From Membranipora membranacea (lineage: Eukaryota > Bryozoa > Gymnolaemata > Cheilostomatida > Membraniporidae): a DNA stretch of 60,000 bases. Numbering within the stretch: the first letter of the stretch is position 1; every line of letters begins with the position of its first letter. This document shows, piece after piece, positions 21,666 to 36,000 of the stretch. The notes beneath the pieces were generated by a model, which did not search any database, was not told the DNA's origin, and was given only the letters and a program-made list of their open reading frames with translations. Location of the stretch: the NCBI GenBank assembly GCA_914767715.1, contig OU612071.1, positions 23,249,681 through 23,309,680 of the forward strand, in the 5' to 3' direction. A program made the translations under genes and the position numbers.

Positions 21666-22317
21666 TTAATATATACCACTTTCCCATACCCCTATCAATC
21701 CTTGACCAAGTATAATAATACTAATAGTAATCAATAAATGTGAGAAATACCTCAGCCTTGTCATTCACATCTATTATATGATAATAATGTTGATAGTTGA
21801 TTTATGACAGTCTATTTTCAAGATATATCACTTATTGGAATGATTGGAATTGATCGCCTGGTGGTCTTTTTTATGATGCCACTTTACTCATCTCTGACCA
21901 AAGACAAAACAATGACCACCCAACAGCCAATGAAAAGTGAGGCAGATAGGCTGCAGTACAAGCAGAAAGATACAAAGCAGGGAAAAATGGCAGAGTTAGA
22001 AAAATGTTTAATGGATGGGATCTTATATTGACTGCAAAATACAGTGACCAAGTACCATCCAATTACAATTTAAGAGGGAACAGGAGTGACAGCCTTACTA
22101 GAAGCCTGGTGTGTCAAGTTGCTTTCATATAGGTATTAATACAGTCACATTTCAGAGCTTATAAATGAGTAAACAAAGTAAACTTCCTCTCAAACATAAT
22201 TGGGGATTTCTTTGTTGCACAATTGATCTTGCCTGGAAGACATTTATGATCACAGTTTAGTGATCATAGATCATACATACATACATGTTGAGAGTCCTTT
22301 TAACACTTTCACTTAGA

Positions 22318-22535
22318 GCAATTTAATGACAACAGGCTCAGCAGCCTTCACCTCAATAAAATATAAGGTTATCCAAGACCACAGATAATACAGCAGCCAG
22401 CGAGCGAAAGCTAACCTAGCTAATTGTCTGAGATCCCAAGAATGAAATCACGTCCTACAAGGTGAGAGAGACAAGTGAACCTCATATTTTGCTCGTATCC
22501 ATGGTCGGAAATTCAAACTTAGGGAAGACAACTCC
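22318..22535 (+). repeat. Dispersed repeat family A, copy 1
   Basis: Matches 30885-31090 in the same orientation over about 210 bp. Landmarks are ATTTAATGACAA, CTCAGCAGCC, CACGTCCTACAAGGT and CCTCATATTTTGCT. No coding potential seen. Confidence 0.85.
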
Positions 22536-24554
22536 TCATTATTCTCCCAAATCCTGAACATGCAACGCAATATGCTTTATAATATAGCTCTGTAGGTGAA
22601 ATCTGTTTTCAGGACACAAGTGAATCAGGATGACATGTGGTTGGTTCCTTTTCTAGTTATGTTATTGTCTGTTTGTCTCAACTTGCCTGACTGCATTGGG
22701 ATCTATGTAGATTTACTGTAGTTATCTTATATTTAGTTTATTGCCACAGAGGTTGTACCTAAAATTAATATTGGTGGAATTTACCATATGCTTTAGGCCA
22801 CACAGAACTGAATATTAATCTCATCTTTGCTCATAGAAACAGCTCTGCAGATAAGCAAAACACACATAACAGTTCTACACATAATGCAGAAAACAACAAT
22901 ATAGAAACACTTACATATGGTGATGTATCAGGGCATAGCTTAGCAAAATTTCTGTGTACAAAACATGTGTCTCCTCAGAACCATCAGAAGACGAAAAGGC
23001 TACAGGCCCGCCCTGCTTCCCCGCGCACCCGCGAGTTTCAGTATTGCGAAGATATTTTGAGTCTGTGGGTTGTACTTATATTGTCTTCATAGGTTTCCAA
23101 CTGCTAGGAAGTTTTTGCAAAATGACATGATAGGGAAACTCCGGTAAGTGATTTTCTTCAATTCTAACCCTCTTGTGGGTTAGTAAAGGGACCCCCTAAG
23201 CTCACATCAGTGTGTTCAAGTACTACTAGTAAAGCAATAGGACTTTTAGATGGGTTGGGCTATTCATTTTTTTCACCTGGCACAAATTATGACTTGTGAT
23301 CTTACGGACATGGTGTCAGTTACTGCATCACAAGTACCCAATGCATTTGCCACGTTACTTGTGGAAAGGAGTAAGTTTATCTCTTTGTCTCCTTGCTTGT
23401 AAGGAGTACTGCCTCCATGTTAACAGGCAAGAAGACCCTGCACACTCAGTGTATGAGTTTCACTCGCCATACATGCATGCTTTTACGTGCACGGCCACGC
23501 CAACAAAGGTGTAACAGTTAGGATTACATTACAAATCAATTTTCTTTTTGCTTTTTGGTAATGTTGTTTTATTGGGATAGAAAATTTGCTACACATTCAC
23601 GGAGACATGATTTTGTTGTATTTCCTTGCCGATAATAGATGAAACTGTGTTAGAACTAGACATAAATCAAGAAACGACCATAACATTTTAATACCTCTAT
23701 GAAAACAGAAATATGAGTTCGAGCACACGATTGACTAGATTGAGAGTTCATATAAAATAATAAAAGCACAATGCTTCAGTATTTTAAAGAAAAAGACAGG
23801 TAGAACGGTAGATAAGTCAAATGAGATGGTGAAAATTAGTGGTTGTCTGCTACTTTTCGGTTAGGTTTAGTAAAGTTGTCACCAGTTACATGTTAAAACA
23901 TCGATAATGAAATAGAGAGTGAATATGAGGAAAGAGAAACTAATCATTGCATTCATTCCACTCCTGTTCCTAGCAGTCAGTCTCACATGAATTCTTAGTG
24001 AAGTTTAGCTATAGCAAGACGTGCTTATCGCTCGTGAGCACCAGTAAGACAGATATGTGATCTATCTACCAGGAGGAATTATTTTTCATATTTTGCAGCC
24101 AATAAAAGCATACCAACAATATTCAGCGGCGTTTTATCATGTTTCCATTGCGCACACTATCATTTGGAGGTAATAGTAGTCCAGTTGCAGTTTTGAGATC
24201 TCCAGTTGGACTCCAAAGAAGTGGTGACCGGTTCTTCTGCAAAATGAGACAACAATATCAGTGAACAGACAATGGATGGTCTATATCTTTTAGGAGAGTA
24301 ACAACATTTATTGAATTCAAACAAAAATACTCAAATCCTGCCCACATACTGTCCACATAGAGTAATGGAATTGTTATCTCATGTAAAAAGAAAAGAAAAT
24401 TTCTTAAGCTACTATTGCTGGCTGGGACATTTGTGCTCATCATACACAGAACACTATATTGAGCATTAGCTTGGATCACCATTCAATAGCATGCTGCAAC
24501 CTCAATAACCTGCCTCACTACTGTATACGGTGTCCTTTGAAAGTTTATTATTAG

Positions 24555-24680
24555 GTCTAGGGTGCTCATTAAACACTGTATAGCTCAAAGATAACTAATT
24601 GAGGCTTTCATCTCAGAATTGTCACTCATTTTTTTTGCTGAAACAGTTTGTCAAAATCAGGCAGTGTAATCAATGGACAA
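24555..24680 (+). repeat. Dispersed repeat family B, copy 1
   Basis: Contains CTGTATAGCTCAAAGATAA and TCAGAATTGTCAC. Diverged same-strand partner at about 27035-27170. Confidence 0.7.
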
Positions 24681-27034
24681 CACTGTGCAAAATCGGTTCC
24701 TATTCAGAGCTTATTCCATGCAGGATAATGCTAATATAAATAGATGAAGTTATACCTACATTGTATATATATATATTACAATTGAATTGAATAAGTTGTC
24801 TACTTATACCATACATTGAATAATTATAGTTGTATAATTTTGCCAGGAATGTGGTATAATCATTGTATAAGGTGGAATAATGAAGGTATAAACATGATTA
24901 TTCAGACTTATGATCATACCAGTGTATAATCATTGAATAGGAACTGAGTTTGCACAATGCAATTCCATTATTTTATCAAATATCACCGTGATACAAATTC
25001 CCCTCCCCCCCCCCCGAGTTCATTGATTTCATACTCTGATTTTGACGATTACTTTGCGCAAATTATAAGCCAAATTCACCTCCTACAAGCAATAAAATAG
25101 CAACATCCATGTTTGAAATGGGATGGAAACTTAGCTGTCATTTTCCAACACAACTTGCAAATAAAAACCAAGTGTCAGAGTTGCCCTCACTTAGAATTTT
25201 CAATGGAAGGCAACTTCTGAATTTAAATATTCATCAACATTTTTTCTATAATTTGTGTGCTTTACAGCAAGCTCAGCACTGAGCGGGTCAGATGAAGTCC
25301 ATTCATTGCAAATACTCTATGGGTAGTAGTAAAACGCTATTAATGGCCTAGAACAGAAAGATCAGAGTGATTCCACGAACAGTTCGATGTAAAAAAATCT
25401 CATAAGTGAGAATTATTGGCATTTTACTTGGGTATGTAAAACCACATCTTGTGAAAGTGACCAAACAAGGTAGTTACATCCCTGCGCAAAGAACCCCGTC
25501 TTTTACTTTTGCATTCGTTGTGACCTGTAGAGGTAAGAACATCTCCCAGTGGTCAGGGCTAGGACTCTCACGTGAATGCTGAGCAAAGTTAAGCTATATT
25601 GAGACGCGTTCATCGCTCTTGACCACACAAAGTCAGTAAAACAAGTAAACACCATACCTTCACCAAACCAATACTCTTCACCTAGCAACTCAGCCTTCCG
25701 GTCTGTCCTTACGTCAATTTCACCAACTCAACCTCCTCCACTGAGAGGCATCTGCAATAAAATTTCAATTTACCTTACAATGTGGAAGTAAGGCAGGAGA
25801 TGAGAAAAGGTGAAGCAATCTAGGCACAACGCGAAAACCCAAATATGTGATCGCGCAACAAAACAGCCGAACGCAGCAGTGTTGCAATGACAGGTATGAG
25901 CAGTCGATAGTCAAGCTTGGAATAGGGAGAATAATGAGATTGCTAAACCCTGCACCTGCATCAAAGATGTGTTTTGGTCGCATGTCCCTCTTTTCGTAGG
26001 CTGCCTCCGCTGGCTTGCAAGCTATCCTACTTGAACAGTCACAGGTAACATCTCCTTAAACATAAATATTATTATTAGTATAATATGTCATGTCATTTCT
26101 GTATCAATCATACACTCCATCAAAATATCAATTAACCAAAAAATGCAAAGATGGACAATGCAATGGACACGAGGATGAATGGTATATCTATTTAGAACAT
26201 TATGGACTAGAAAATTTCTGATCGTAAAGTTCATGATCGCCTTCTCATACACAACGAACAGACAATACCCTAATGTGAAGTATCAATTTGAGCAGCTTTG
26301 AATATCTTGAAGGAAGATGAATTCACCAGTATTATGGAAATGGACAAGTCTGGTTGCTTGAAAAGATGAATTTTCATTCATCAGAGTAAGAGAGCCAACT
26401 AAAAAAATGAAATTTTTTCTCATGTCCCTAGTTATTTTAATTTGAAGAATGCCCATGCGTTTCAAACTTTGCATCAGAGACAGTGATCAAGTCTAAAAAA
26501 ATATAGAGCATTGGTAAGAGCGGGTTAGAATATAAACCTACTTACTAAAACAGTACTTGGCAGGCTTTACCAAGTTGACACCTTCTTTCAGACCAATAAT
26601 GTATCATCATTATCACTTCGGTGAGGTTTTGGTGGAGGTATTCCATCACCTTGGTCACACAGGTGTTGACAGTGACAGTGGTGAGACAGGTACACCAAGA
26701 GAGACTGCTAGTTTGTATTGAGGTGGAAACTGTATCAGATGCGTGAAATGATGTTGGTAGCAGTTCACGTTTTTTGAAACTCTGAAACAGCACACATATT
26801 AATAAATAAAGACACCACTTATCAGGCTTTATCCAAGCCTTGACAATTTAGATACAGGCATGCATTTTTCTCAGACACAAAGTCTTCTGGCAGATAATCA
26901 GTCTCAATTAAAATTGATTGTGTTCTCTAACTGAAAATCGTTTAGGTAAGAATTAATATCAAATGGATCAAAATGCATCACAGCGTTAACCTCGATAAAA
27001 TGCCTCACTTATACTTAATATGATTTTCCGTGAA

Positions 27035-27170
27035 GTCTTAGGTGCTCATGGATTCTGTATAGCTCAAAGATAAGTAATTGAGGCATCAACCTCAGAATTA
27101 TCACCTTACGGGCAATAATTTGCGGAAAATGATTGTCAAGATCACGGAGTGAATTTAATGAACGATGTCA
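27035..27170 (+). repeat. Dispersed repeat family B, copy 2
   Basis: Partner of 24555-24680 (CTGTATAGCTCAAAGATAAG; TCAGAATTATCAC). Confidence 0.7.
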
Positions 27171-30105
27171 TTATTGTTAAATTTTACCATGATAAAAAAT
27201 GGTCACTTCTTCACCTATTTCACTGATCATATACCCCGATTTTAGCAATCAGTCTGTGTTAATTGTTTGCACATACTGAGATCAATATCTCCATTAGCGT
27301 ACGCATATGTATATGGTAAATGGTTCCAACACGCATCATAAAACAATTACCCAACAGTTGTGCTAGTGAGGACGTTTACTACTCTAAGTTCTCTCACACA
27401 CACTGAGCTACACTAAGCTACACTGAGCTACACTCTATACCCCCTCCCATGCAATGAAAAAACCTCCAAACCGCATCAGACCTCTAACATACTAAAGTTG
27501 TATGTATAAAGCTGCGTTTACATTAGGCCGTCTCCGTCAGCTGGCTACCAACTCAAGACTGAGCAGTCTTTAATCCCAAGTCTGAGCCAGAGTCTGAGAC
27601 TGGCATGTGTTTACATAGCACCGGCTTAGCCAATGTCAGTCTCAGAGTAACGTAAAGAGAAAGTAAATGTGAGTCATAGAACAAAGGGCATTATAGTGAT
27701 CGCTTAATTAGGAATTTGTGTTAAGACGGGCAGTCTTCAGACGGCAAAACGAGCACTGCTCAAATTGCCAGACACCGACTTAAAAGCCGGTCAGACAAGG
27801 TCAGTCAACCGCAGCATTGTAGGTACCCGTTTTTGCTCTTGCTAGAGTCTGCCCCATGGTGAATCAGTGATATCAGCTGAACTAGAGGTGGATTGCAATT
27901 ATAAGCTGCATATGATATTAAAGAAAGGCAATGATACCAAATCCAGAAGGTGTTACAATAACTACACACAACAAGGAGTGGGATACATAAGCCTTGAACT
28001 GCGATGCAAACTCTTGATGAACAGTCTGTAATAGAGACTACTGAGTAAAACATGTGAAAAGTTATATAAATTAAATATGAGCGAGCTGACATTTTACCCA
28101 GAAATTATTGCGCCTGGCCAACTTCATCATCCTTTCCTTGGTTCTCCGCTGACATTGGATTCAGTTTATGTTTTTTCCAAAATAAACTTAAGGATCAGGG
28201 ATGTATTCTAATGTAGGATCTTCTGTGGAATATAGATTGAGTAAAAATATACAGATCGTTTTGAAAACTTACCGATAGAATGAAATCATCTGTTATGACA
28301 CCGAACAGGGAAATACGGCCTAAGTCTCCCTGCATAGTGACCTAGAACATTCTGGAATCAATAACCACAGTTACTCTCCAGTAGTTTCACTCTTGTTCTA
28401 CACTGTAATTTGTGAATGTACATTGCTCAATGCTATCCTTTTTTCTTTATGTTCCTTTCTAGAGATAACGGAAGTGAATAATGATCATCTGCAACAATGC
28501 CATAGTTGTTACACATCATGTTGCCAGCTTTTTAAAGCAAACTAAAGCACATGGGACTCCATGAGTGGCTGGTCAATGTTGAGATTCGGATGTTCAATCA
28601 ATTGTCATTTAATGAAAAAAAGAGTCAGTATAATCTTGCATATAGGGCATCTTGTCAAAACCAATGGTGAAAAAAGAATCTGGCTTAAGCCAGTCATCTA
28701 GACTAGTTTATAATAATCCATATTGAACAGATCTTCTCAATGTTTGACCAATCCAACCCTGGATCATGGAGGGCAGGTTAAACTTAACCGCAGAAACCCA
28801 GGTTTTGGAATAGTCGACCTTGAATTACCTGACTGAATTATCCAAACCTGACTAGATAAGTACCATCTATTTGGATATTTGGCAAAGTATACATGGTTGT
28901 AACAAGGAGTAAAAAACTCCTTGCGTGTAACTCCAGATACCTACTATGAGTTAGAGGTCCTGAGAGAGTCCTCTTAACTCCTTGCTTGCTTGAACAGTCC
29001 AACTAGTTTAATGTGATGTTTAATAGAAGAAATCAGGTCGTGGAGCCAGTAGCAGAACCCCATCATCCAGTCCTTGGGTCACTCCAGGCACTCATTCCTG
29101 TGGTTGTCTATCCATCCATCAACACTGTCACTAGCCTACATCATATTACAATCATCATCATTCATTGAAGAATAAAATTGAATCACAGAAGTCTAAGAGA
29201 AGTGAGAAGAGGAGAAAGATATATCTTAATTTATACAGTACCTTAGCTCCATATGCACATCATTATTATCACTGATGCCAGAGCATGGATAGAGAGACTT
29301 AAATTACTTGCAAAATTGAAAATGGAGATTTTGAATATATCCCCCATATCACCCATCAGAAGAAAAAAGAAAAACCACTAATCCAACCTCCTCACATAAG
29401 AGAGCTGTGAGATTTAATTTGGGAGTTCCCTCTATCAGTGCATGAGAGGATAACTCCTAACACACTGACTGTTGGTTTGTTGGTGTTTTGCATTGTGTTA
29501 ATTTCCAGTAAATCAGAGATTGAGGTCCTAAAAAAAGTTTATCAAAAATTGTGGCAGTCATTATAATACTTCAATAAAATGTGAAGATTACCCCAGGTAA
29601 ATTATGTCAATAATAAAAAAGTGAAAGTCTATTTTTCAGACGTACAGTTGTTATTGGAAGGAAGCCTGAAGAAGGATTGGTTGTGTTGCGGCTTTTGTTA
29701 TCTTGCCACTTTAATTTGCCTATAACCAAACTAAATTAGGAAACTGTTTAATGGATGTTAACCGCAAAAGTAGTAAGCAAGTACCATCCAATGACAATTG
29801 TGCCATCATTCAAAATATTTTCATATTCTTGTTGAGAACTTTGGCAACCGGGTCAATCCATCTGGTTCAAATGCGGCGGTTGCGCCTTTATATATGAATT
29901 GGCGTGGCGACCAAAATAAATAGCTGATCAGGTATATTCAAATCACCCTCTCCCTTTGTAAGAGTCTTTGGTCCGAATATCACTATGCTTCATTGGAATG
30001 ATCAGCCACTCTCTTGAGGCCGAACAGGAGCAGAACAGAACTTAAAATTTACTTGTTTTAAGTACCCTGAGACTGTATAGTAACAAATAATACTCTCTTA
30101 CACCT

Positions 30106-30106
<1 letters not shown>

Positions 30107-30143
<37 letters not shown>

Positions 30144-30182
30144 TACATATATATATATGTATATGCATATATATATATATAT
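30107..30182. repeat. (TA)n microsatellite
   Basis: Interrupted TA/CATA repeat of about 75 bp. Confidence 0.95.
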
Positions 30183-30884
30183 AAAATGATTAGCCTCAGC
30201 CTCACTCCAAATCAAATAATTGTATTTTTAGCTCTTTTTGATATTATCTATCTTCAAGCATCATGTTTTTATTCATTGATGTGATCAAGGCATTGCCATG
30301 AATTCCCTTCTTCAGAATTTCTCTCTCTTCCTATGCGCTGAAATGCATTGATAATGCGTTGTGGCAATAACTAGCAATATTATATCATGATGATTGATAG
30401 TGACTTGCTTCTGGTAGCAAATCTGTGGTCAAAACATAGCTCTAGTCTAACAGCTGCAATAATTGTATGGGCACCTAAAGGTATCTGACTTGATTCCTAT
30501 TGTCAATATAAACTTGTGTATATAAAATTGTTCATTATTTGAAGTATTCTGTCAGGTTTTTTTTGGTTTCTTAGCCAATTGTCTAAGATCAAGGTGTCTT
30601 TGTCAATGGACGATAAATGTTTGTTTAAGTTCTGGCATGTCAATGCACAAATAGTTTGTAAGGTCCTAGGTTGCCTCCACTATATGACACTTTCTAGTTA
30701 CTAGGATGCATCATTCCCTAAGTGTGAGATTTTCCTCTCCAGACGTCCCACTTTTAGGGCAGCCTAACCTGTATTTCTTCCTGTTAACAGGCGGTCATGT
30801 GATGCAACCATGCAGGACATATGTCTGAGATATCACCCCACTTTAATGAACCATTTCTCTATAGCAGCAAACTGTCCATTGTGT

Positions 30885-31090
30885 AATGCGATTTAATGAC
30901 AATGGGCTCAGCAGCCCTTACCCCAATAAAATATTAGGTTATCCCAGACTACAGAAAATACTGCAGCCATAGAGGAAAAAACAACCTAGCTAATTCTCTG
31001 ACATCCCAAGGTTGAAATCACGTCCTACAAGGTAAGAGAGACGAGTTAACCTCATATTTTGCTGCCATTCATGGTAGGGAATTCAGGGAA
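30885..31090 (+). repeat. Dispersed repeat family A, copy 2
   Basis: Direct partner of 22318-22535. A shorter shared block (GTTTAATGGATG ... AAGTACCATCCAAT) also links about 22004-22065 with 29747-29812, so the two regions may be remnants of the same larger element. Confidence 0.85.
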
Positions 31091-32508
31091 GACCAATAAA
31101 ACATTGGTCTGAATTAACGAACTCAAGCAATTAAATTTGAGTCTATAATTGCAAACAAAATGATATGGTCTTCTACTATATAGCTAGTCTTCGGGAGCGA
31201 ACTTTCGCTGTAAGAGCTCTTTAAATTTCTCAGAGTTGGCAAATAACAGGATTATCCCATTTACTGAACCCGCCGTACACAGACCATGTATAAGAGATTT
31301 TATCAAGTAACATAACACAACACACCTTTATGTGTAAATACCTAGATTTAATAATTAGCCTTCACTCTATAGTTTTTGGGGGATAAGCCATCAAATCCAT
31401 TGTAACTTCAATGTAATTGAAACTATTTCAAGGAGACAAGAGACTTCTGTCTTTGTTTAGGTGAACAAACTAAATTTAGTTCTCACAAGTCGATTTTTTC
31501 AATAACAATGATAAGCCAAGGTGAAATCACAAACCAGGGTTTATGGTTATGGTTAATCTATCACATTGGGCCTATTTGAAACGCTTGTAACGCACAGTAC
31601 ACAAACATGTAAAAACTACATAATTAAGCGTTAACAGCTGAGAAAAAATGTGTTTCCCTGATCCGACAAAACACTAGAAGTTTTGAATCATTACCACAAA
31701 ACGCAGTGCAATTGCTTTGTGTGCCCCTGTACGATGTAAGATGGTATGAGGTACAATGCTTGGATGCTGCTTGATTTGCTACTCTGTGACATGGATTTGC
31801 AAGATCTTGTTACTATCGTCAGTGCTACTAGTATTGATTGATGTGGTAATTTGCTGTAAGTATGGTCTGGGCAAGATACTGAAAGTCAGTAGCCTGAAGT
31901 TGGAAAAGGCAAGCTCATGAGACTTGATAAATCATCTTATAGGAATTAAAAAAATTAAGAGTGTACAGTGATTGTGATCAGATTAAACCTCTTTATGTGG
32001 ACTGAAATGGCCAAGGTAAAATTTTGATTCAATCTGCCGATCTATGTTTTACATTCCGATTTTCTGTCGTGTCGAAGTTTCTAAAGTAACTGGTTTTTCT
32101 ACCATACCTAAGTAATTTTTGTATTCTTCGTTTACAATCAAATATGGCTTTCATCTTCATATTAGGAGCAGTAATCTAAGTCAGCATATAATGCTCACAA
32201 TATGTTATTGTTTTAAGTGATCTCATGTTAGAAGACATGACACATCAAATATTCATTGAGTTATCAATACTTTATAATTGTTTTGTGTTCAGTTTGAGGC
32301 GTGTATATGACTCACTACTCTCATTATTTCAATTGAAACATGCATCATGGAAATATTGGTTTTGTGTAAGGTTGCCTCATTATATAGAATTCTGAACATG
32401 GATTGAGTGAGGTAGTTTTGTTGAATCTAATCTCCAATTTCTCTTGCACCACAGCACCCGTCCATAAGACTTGATAATATATTTTTAAAAATTCAACTCG
32501 ATTTCCAG

Positions 32509-33036
32509 ATTCAAATGTTACCACAGAGTTGTCCAGTATAAATAGTACCAAAACCTATGTTACAAAGGCAATAGATGGGAATTATGGACTCAGGTCTTTT
32601 GCACATACTCTAGAAGAGACTTCTCCATGGCTGCAGATCAATCTGGAGCGCCCAGCTACGGTGAGAGGAGTAGAGATCTTGAATCGAATATCTTATCTTA
32701 ATCAAGGTATATAGTATTACATTGTGACTTCACACATTTATAATATTGATTAACAAGAGTTTTATAACATCTTATTAAGATATTCATATTAATTTTATTT
32801 ATATCTTAGGAGTTGAACTAAGACTGCAGAATGTGTTGATATTCCTAACTATGATGACTAGTGATGAAGGATTTGGAGAGCGTCTGACCGACTCAGCATG
32901 CTCATATTCTCCAGGATATCAGCCACCTGTCAGACTTCAGCTCTGTTATGTGGCCATGATTGGTAGATATGTGAGAATCACTGCTGTTGATGTGAACGAC
33001 AAGCTTAATTTGTTTGAGATCGAGGTTCATGAGTAG
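32509..33036 (+). CDS. Fucolectin-like (F5/8 type C family) lectin, 3' exons
   Basis: Two exons, 32509-32706 (after TTTCCAG, before GTATAT) and 32810-33036 (after TATCTTAG), join in phase and end at TAG. Together they encode about 141 residues of an eel-fucolectin/tachylectin-4 type domain: KAIDGNYG near the start, SPWLQINL (the usual W-Q-V-DL strand), RGVEILNR, then VELRLQNV, two Cys, GRYVRITAV and a final FEIEVHE. Such domains bind fucose outside the cell, often in immunity. The first exon borrows one base from an upstream exon that I could not find, so the signal peptide and any other domain are unassigned. A decayed relative at 53856-54471 shares the exon layout. Confidence 0.75.
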
Positions 33037-33039
33037 TAA

Positions 33040-36000
33040 TTCGACTGGTATCTTAATTATCTCAACTCTTTTTTCAATGTCCTCACCATCTCAGCTTTCA
33101 GAAATCAAACATATTTAATATGTTTTTTACAGCCCAGCTATAGATATAGATTGCATCGATAAGACTTACTAAACACAGTGCAGTTCACTTAATGTAAACT
33201 TGGTGGATCACAAACATTTGTCCTAATTGGGAAATGTTTGAATTAGGTGACATTATAATGCATTGAGATCTGGCTGAAGGGACCAATATATCACATAATG
33301 CATTTAAGTTTTAAACCGAATGAGATTTGAACTTTTCATTTTTATCAAAATTTTTTATTTTCTTATGGTCATTTGAACTCCTTTGGATGTCAACCAAGCA
33401 TCAAACAAAACTGCAAATATGTCTAGCCAAATTGAAGTTGCCCCTGTTTTCTGTCTTCTTTGCTGTGGATGTCAAGTTTACTTTTCGGTCGAAACAATCT
33501 CAATTAAATGTCTATTATTATTTTGGCTGCAATCGCCCTAATTTACCATCCACTGTCCGTTTTTGCTTCCTGAAACAAAGTCTTTACATCATAATTGGGT
33601 TTTCCCATTTAATTCCGATAAGATTTGTCTGCAGCGAAAAATTGGAATGCAAGAATCACAACTAAATTCACATCTCATTCATACAAGATATTGAGGTTTG
33701 CGACTAGAAAGATATGAAATGGTTGATTGCTGCACAATTTTCTCAACGCATCCATACTTGATTTCACATTTTTGTTTTTGAGTGGCCCTCAAAATAGTAA
33801 GGATTTTTATGGTTTTCCCCATTTTTTCATCATTAGAATGCTGTAGGACATCAATTCTCTCTTCAATGTGTGACGGGTGCTTCAGGTACTCATGCTCTTA
33901 ATCAGGTTGGGCACCTCTCAAGACCATTAGATTTATCACTAACTTCAACATGTTCCAGTGAGTACTTACGGAACACACATTTTTCTCAAAGTTTCACGTG
34001 GATTGGCTACAACAGGGAAACTATTGTCAACATTCCAACACTTGACAATCCCAAGAGTGTCAATAAACAATAGAGAACATGTTAGGTATGCGGAAAACTT
34101 GCCAATATACTCTATAGAATGAAATAATGCTTCGGATTTCTTCGGGTAAATTACGCTATAAGGAAACAGATAAACAGATGAGAAATTCACCAAACACTGC
34201 CCAGTAATAGATTGTAGATCATGGAAGGCAGTGTTCCAAGCTATTAGTAATAGGCCGTTTATTTGCTCCAGACATCACAATAGCACATGGTCACAAATTG
34301 ACGCTAATTGTTACAGATATATCTATTCACCATAAAACCAATGTGCAACATTGCTTGTTTCATATCACAATATTATTAGTTTCCTGAAAATCTGAAAGAC
34401 CTATTTACCTTGTACATTAGAGTATTTCAGGCCAATTATCTGAAATGGTGGTTCATTATAATTGGTACGATATGCAGATTAACTGCTGCCAAATATCACA
34501 CATTGATTATTCTAATTAAGTGTGATAAAATTTCAAAAAAATATAAGTAGACTGCCCTACTATGAGATGGTTTATAACTTTCTGATAACTATGAGGATAG
34601 CAATGAACCCATTGTGCTCATTATTGATCAGTATGATATTGAATTCTAGTATGAAAGTGAGATCATCAAACCATCTCTGACAGTGATGTTACCCTCAAAG
34701 CAGTCTACGCTGGTTATCCAAGGATTTCTAAAAAAACCTAATATCCATTGATGAGAAAGGTTTATTGAAAACAAGTTCTATTGAAGATAAATGAGGGTAA
34801 TAATGTCCCATCGTTCTGGTGGGTGTTTATCTTTTAGATTAATTCTGACAATTTCCCCTTGTGAGTGAGCACAACTCCGAAAATATGAAAATCAAAACTA
34901 CATACATGCGCCATGGTTTTCAATATGTAACAAACCATTTTGGCATATTATGACAGTATATAAACCAGGGAGTTACAGAGAGGGAGTGGAAACAAAATGT
35001 AGCCTGTGACTTAACAAGGCTGTTTCCAAGGGTTGTATTAATATGGTCCCTCCATTAAAATTCATTTAAGTCCTCAGTCTTTTTATATGTCTGTCTCCAG
35101 TTGAAAATTATTAAAATATTTGACATGTTTACTCAATGGTATATTCAGACACCCAGAGACAATATATCATGATGTTAATCACCACAAGTGTAGATGAGAC
35201 ATAGCTAATAATATAGTAACCACTTTTGCAGGGTATTGAATTATAATTCCAATGCAAATGTTTGATGGGGGATAGAGAGACTGAAAATAAATCATTCATT
35301 CACCATTTAAAAACCATGTGAGGAACTTAGACCAGATAAAAGTAGTAAAAGTACTTAAATAAGCCCTTTCTAACACCTAAGTGACCATGGGAGGCATAAC
35401 ATACCACGTTTGACTGATGAAAACCGCCATTGATTATCAAATTATGAGGCAATTTTATGGCCATGTCTGCAGTGAAACTTTCCCTTCTCATATGAGTAGC
35501 AGAGGGCTTTGGAGTCCCAGGTAAAACTAGACTATAGTTTGAAACATGGACTATACCTGAGTGTTATCTATATCTCTCTGCTATTTAGTTTAGTTTCTTT
35601 TCAAGAGGTTCAAACACTTTAGGAAATTTCCGGTAGAACCAATCTTGATAAATGGGATTTCACAACTATGCTCTTGCTGATTGGACAGTTCATCAAAATT
35701 ATTACAGCAACTCAAGTTGTACTTCTTTTTGGCAGGAAGTCACTCTGATTGGCTGTGGTCATGAAAAACCTTTGCTGATAAAGAGAGGACAATCACCAGT
35801 GGAGACAAACAACAATTTGAAATGAGAGGCCGTTTCCACTCCTTTTTTCAAACTACTTGATATAAACCCAACTTAGTAGCAAGTTTTGTGTTCTAAATCA
35901 CTGCTGCGATTGGCTTAGGCCTTCTCCGTTCTCCGGTCACATTATTGAAATCATATCATAGTGAAATTCATGAACATTAACTGCTGATTGAAATGTATTA

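Larger units (their letters stand above)
21670..32500. other. Repeat-rich gene-poor stretch
   Basis: I find no gene I can defend. It holds pairs of diverged dispersed repeats (listed separately) and a 10-bp tandem tract (CACTGAGCTA, 27409-27435). One minus-strand frame is possibly an exon: 26056-25769, open for 96 codons between a TTTAAG acceptor and an AAG|GTAAAT donor, Cys-containing, with no recognised domain. Another minus-strand frame (26545-26793) follows a TTTCAG acceptor but has no recognisable product. Expressed-sequence evidence would be needed to raise either above chance. Confidence 0.4.

Noticed and set aside
27520-27790. Possible MITE with GTCTGAG-type repeats
   Set aside because: Short shared words only; no convincing inverted ends or target duplication.
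27805-28092. 95-codon minus-strand frame
   Set aside because: No domain, no splice support, and composition typical of chance frames in AT-rich DNA.
33327-33665. 112-codon plus-strand frame downstream of the lectin
   Set aside because: Phe/Leu/Ile-rich, no motif and no splice signals; probably chance.
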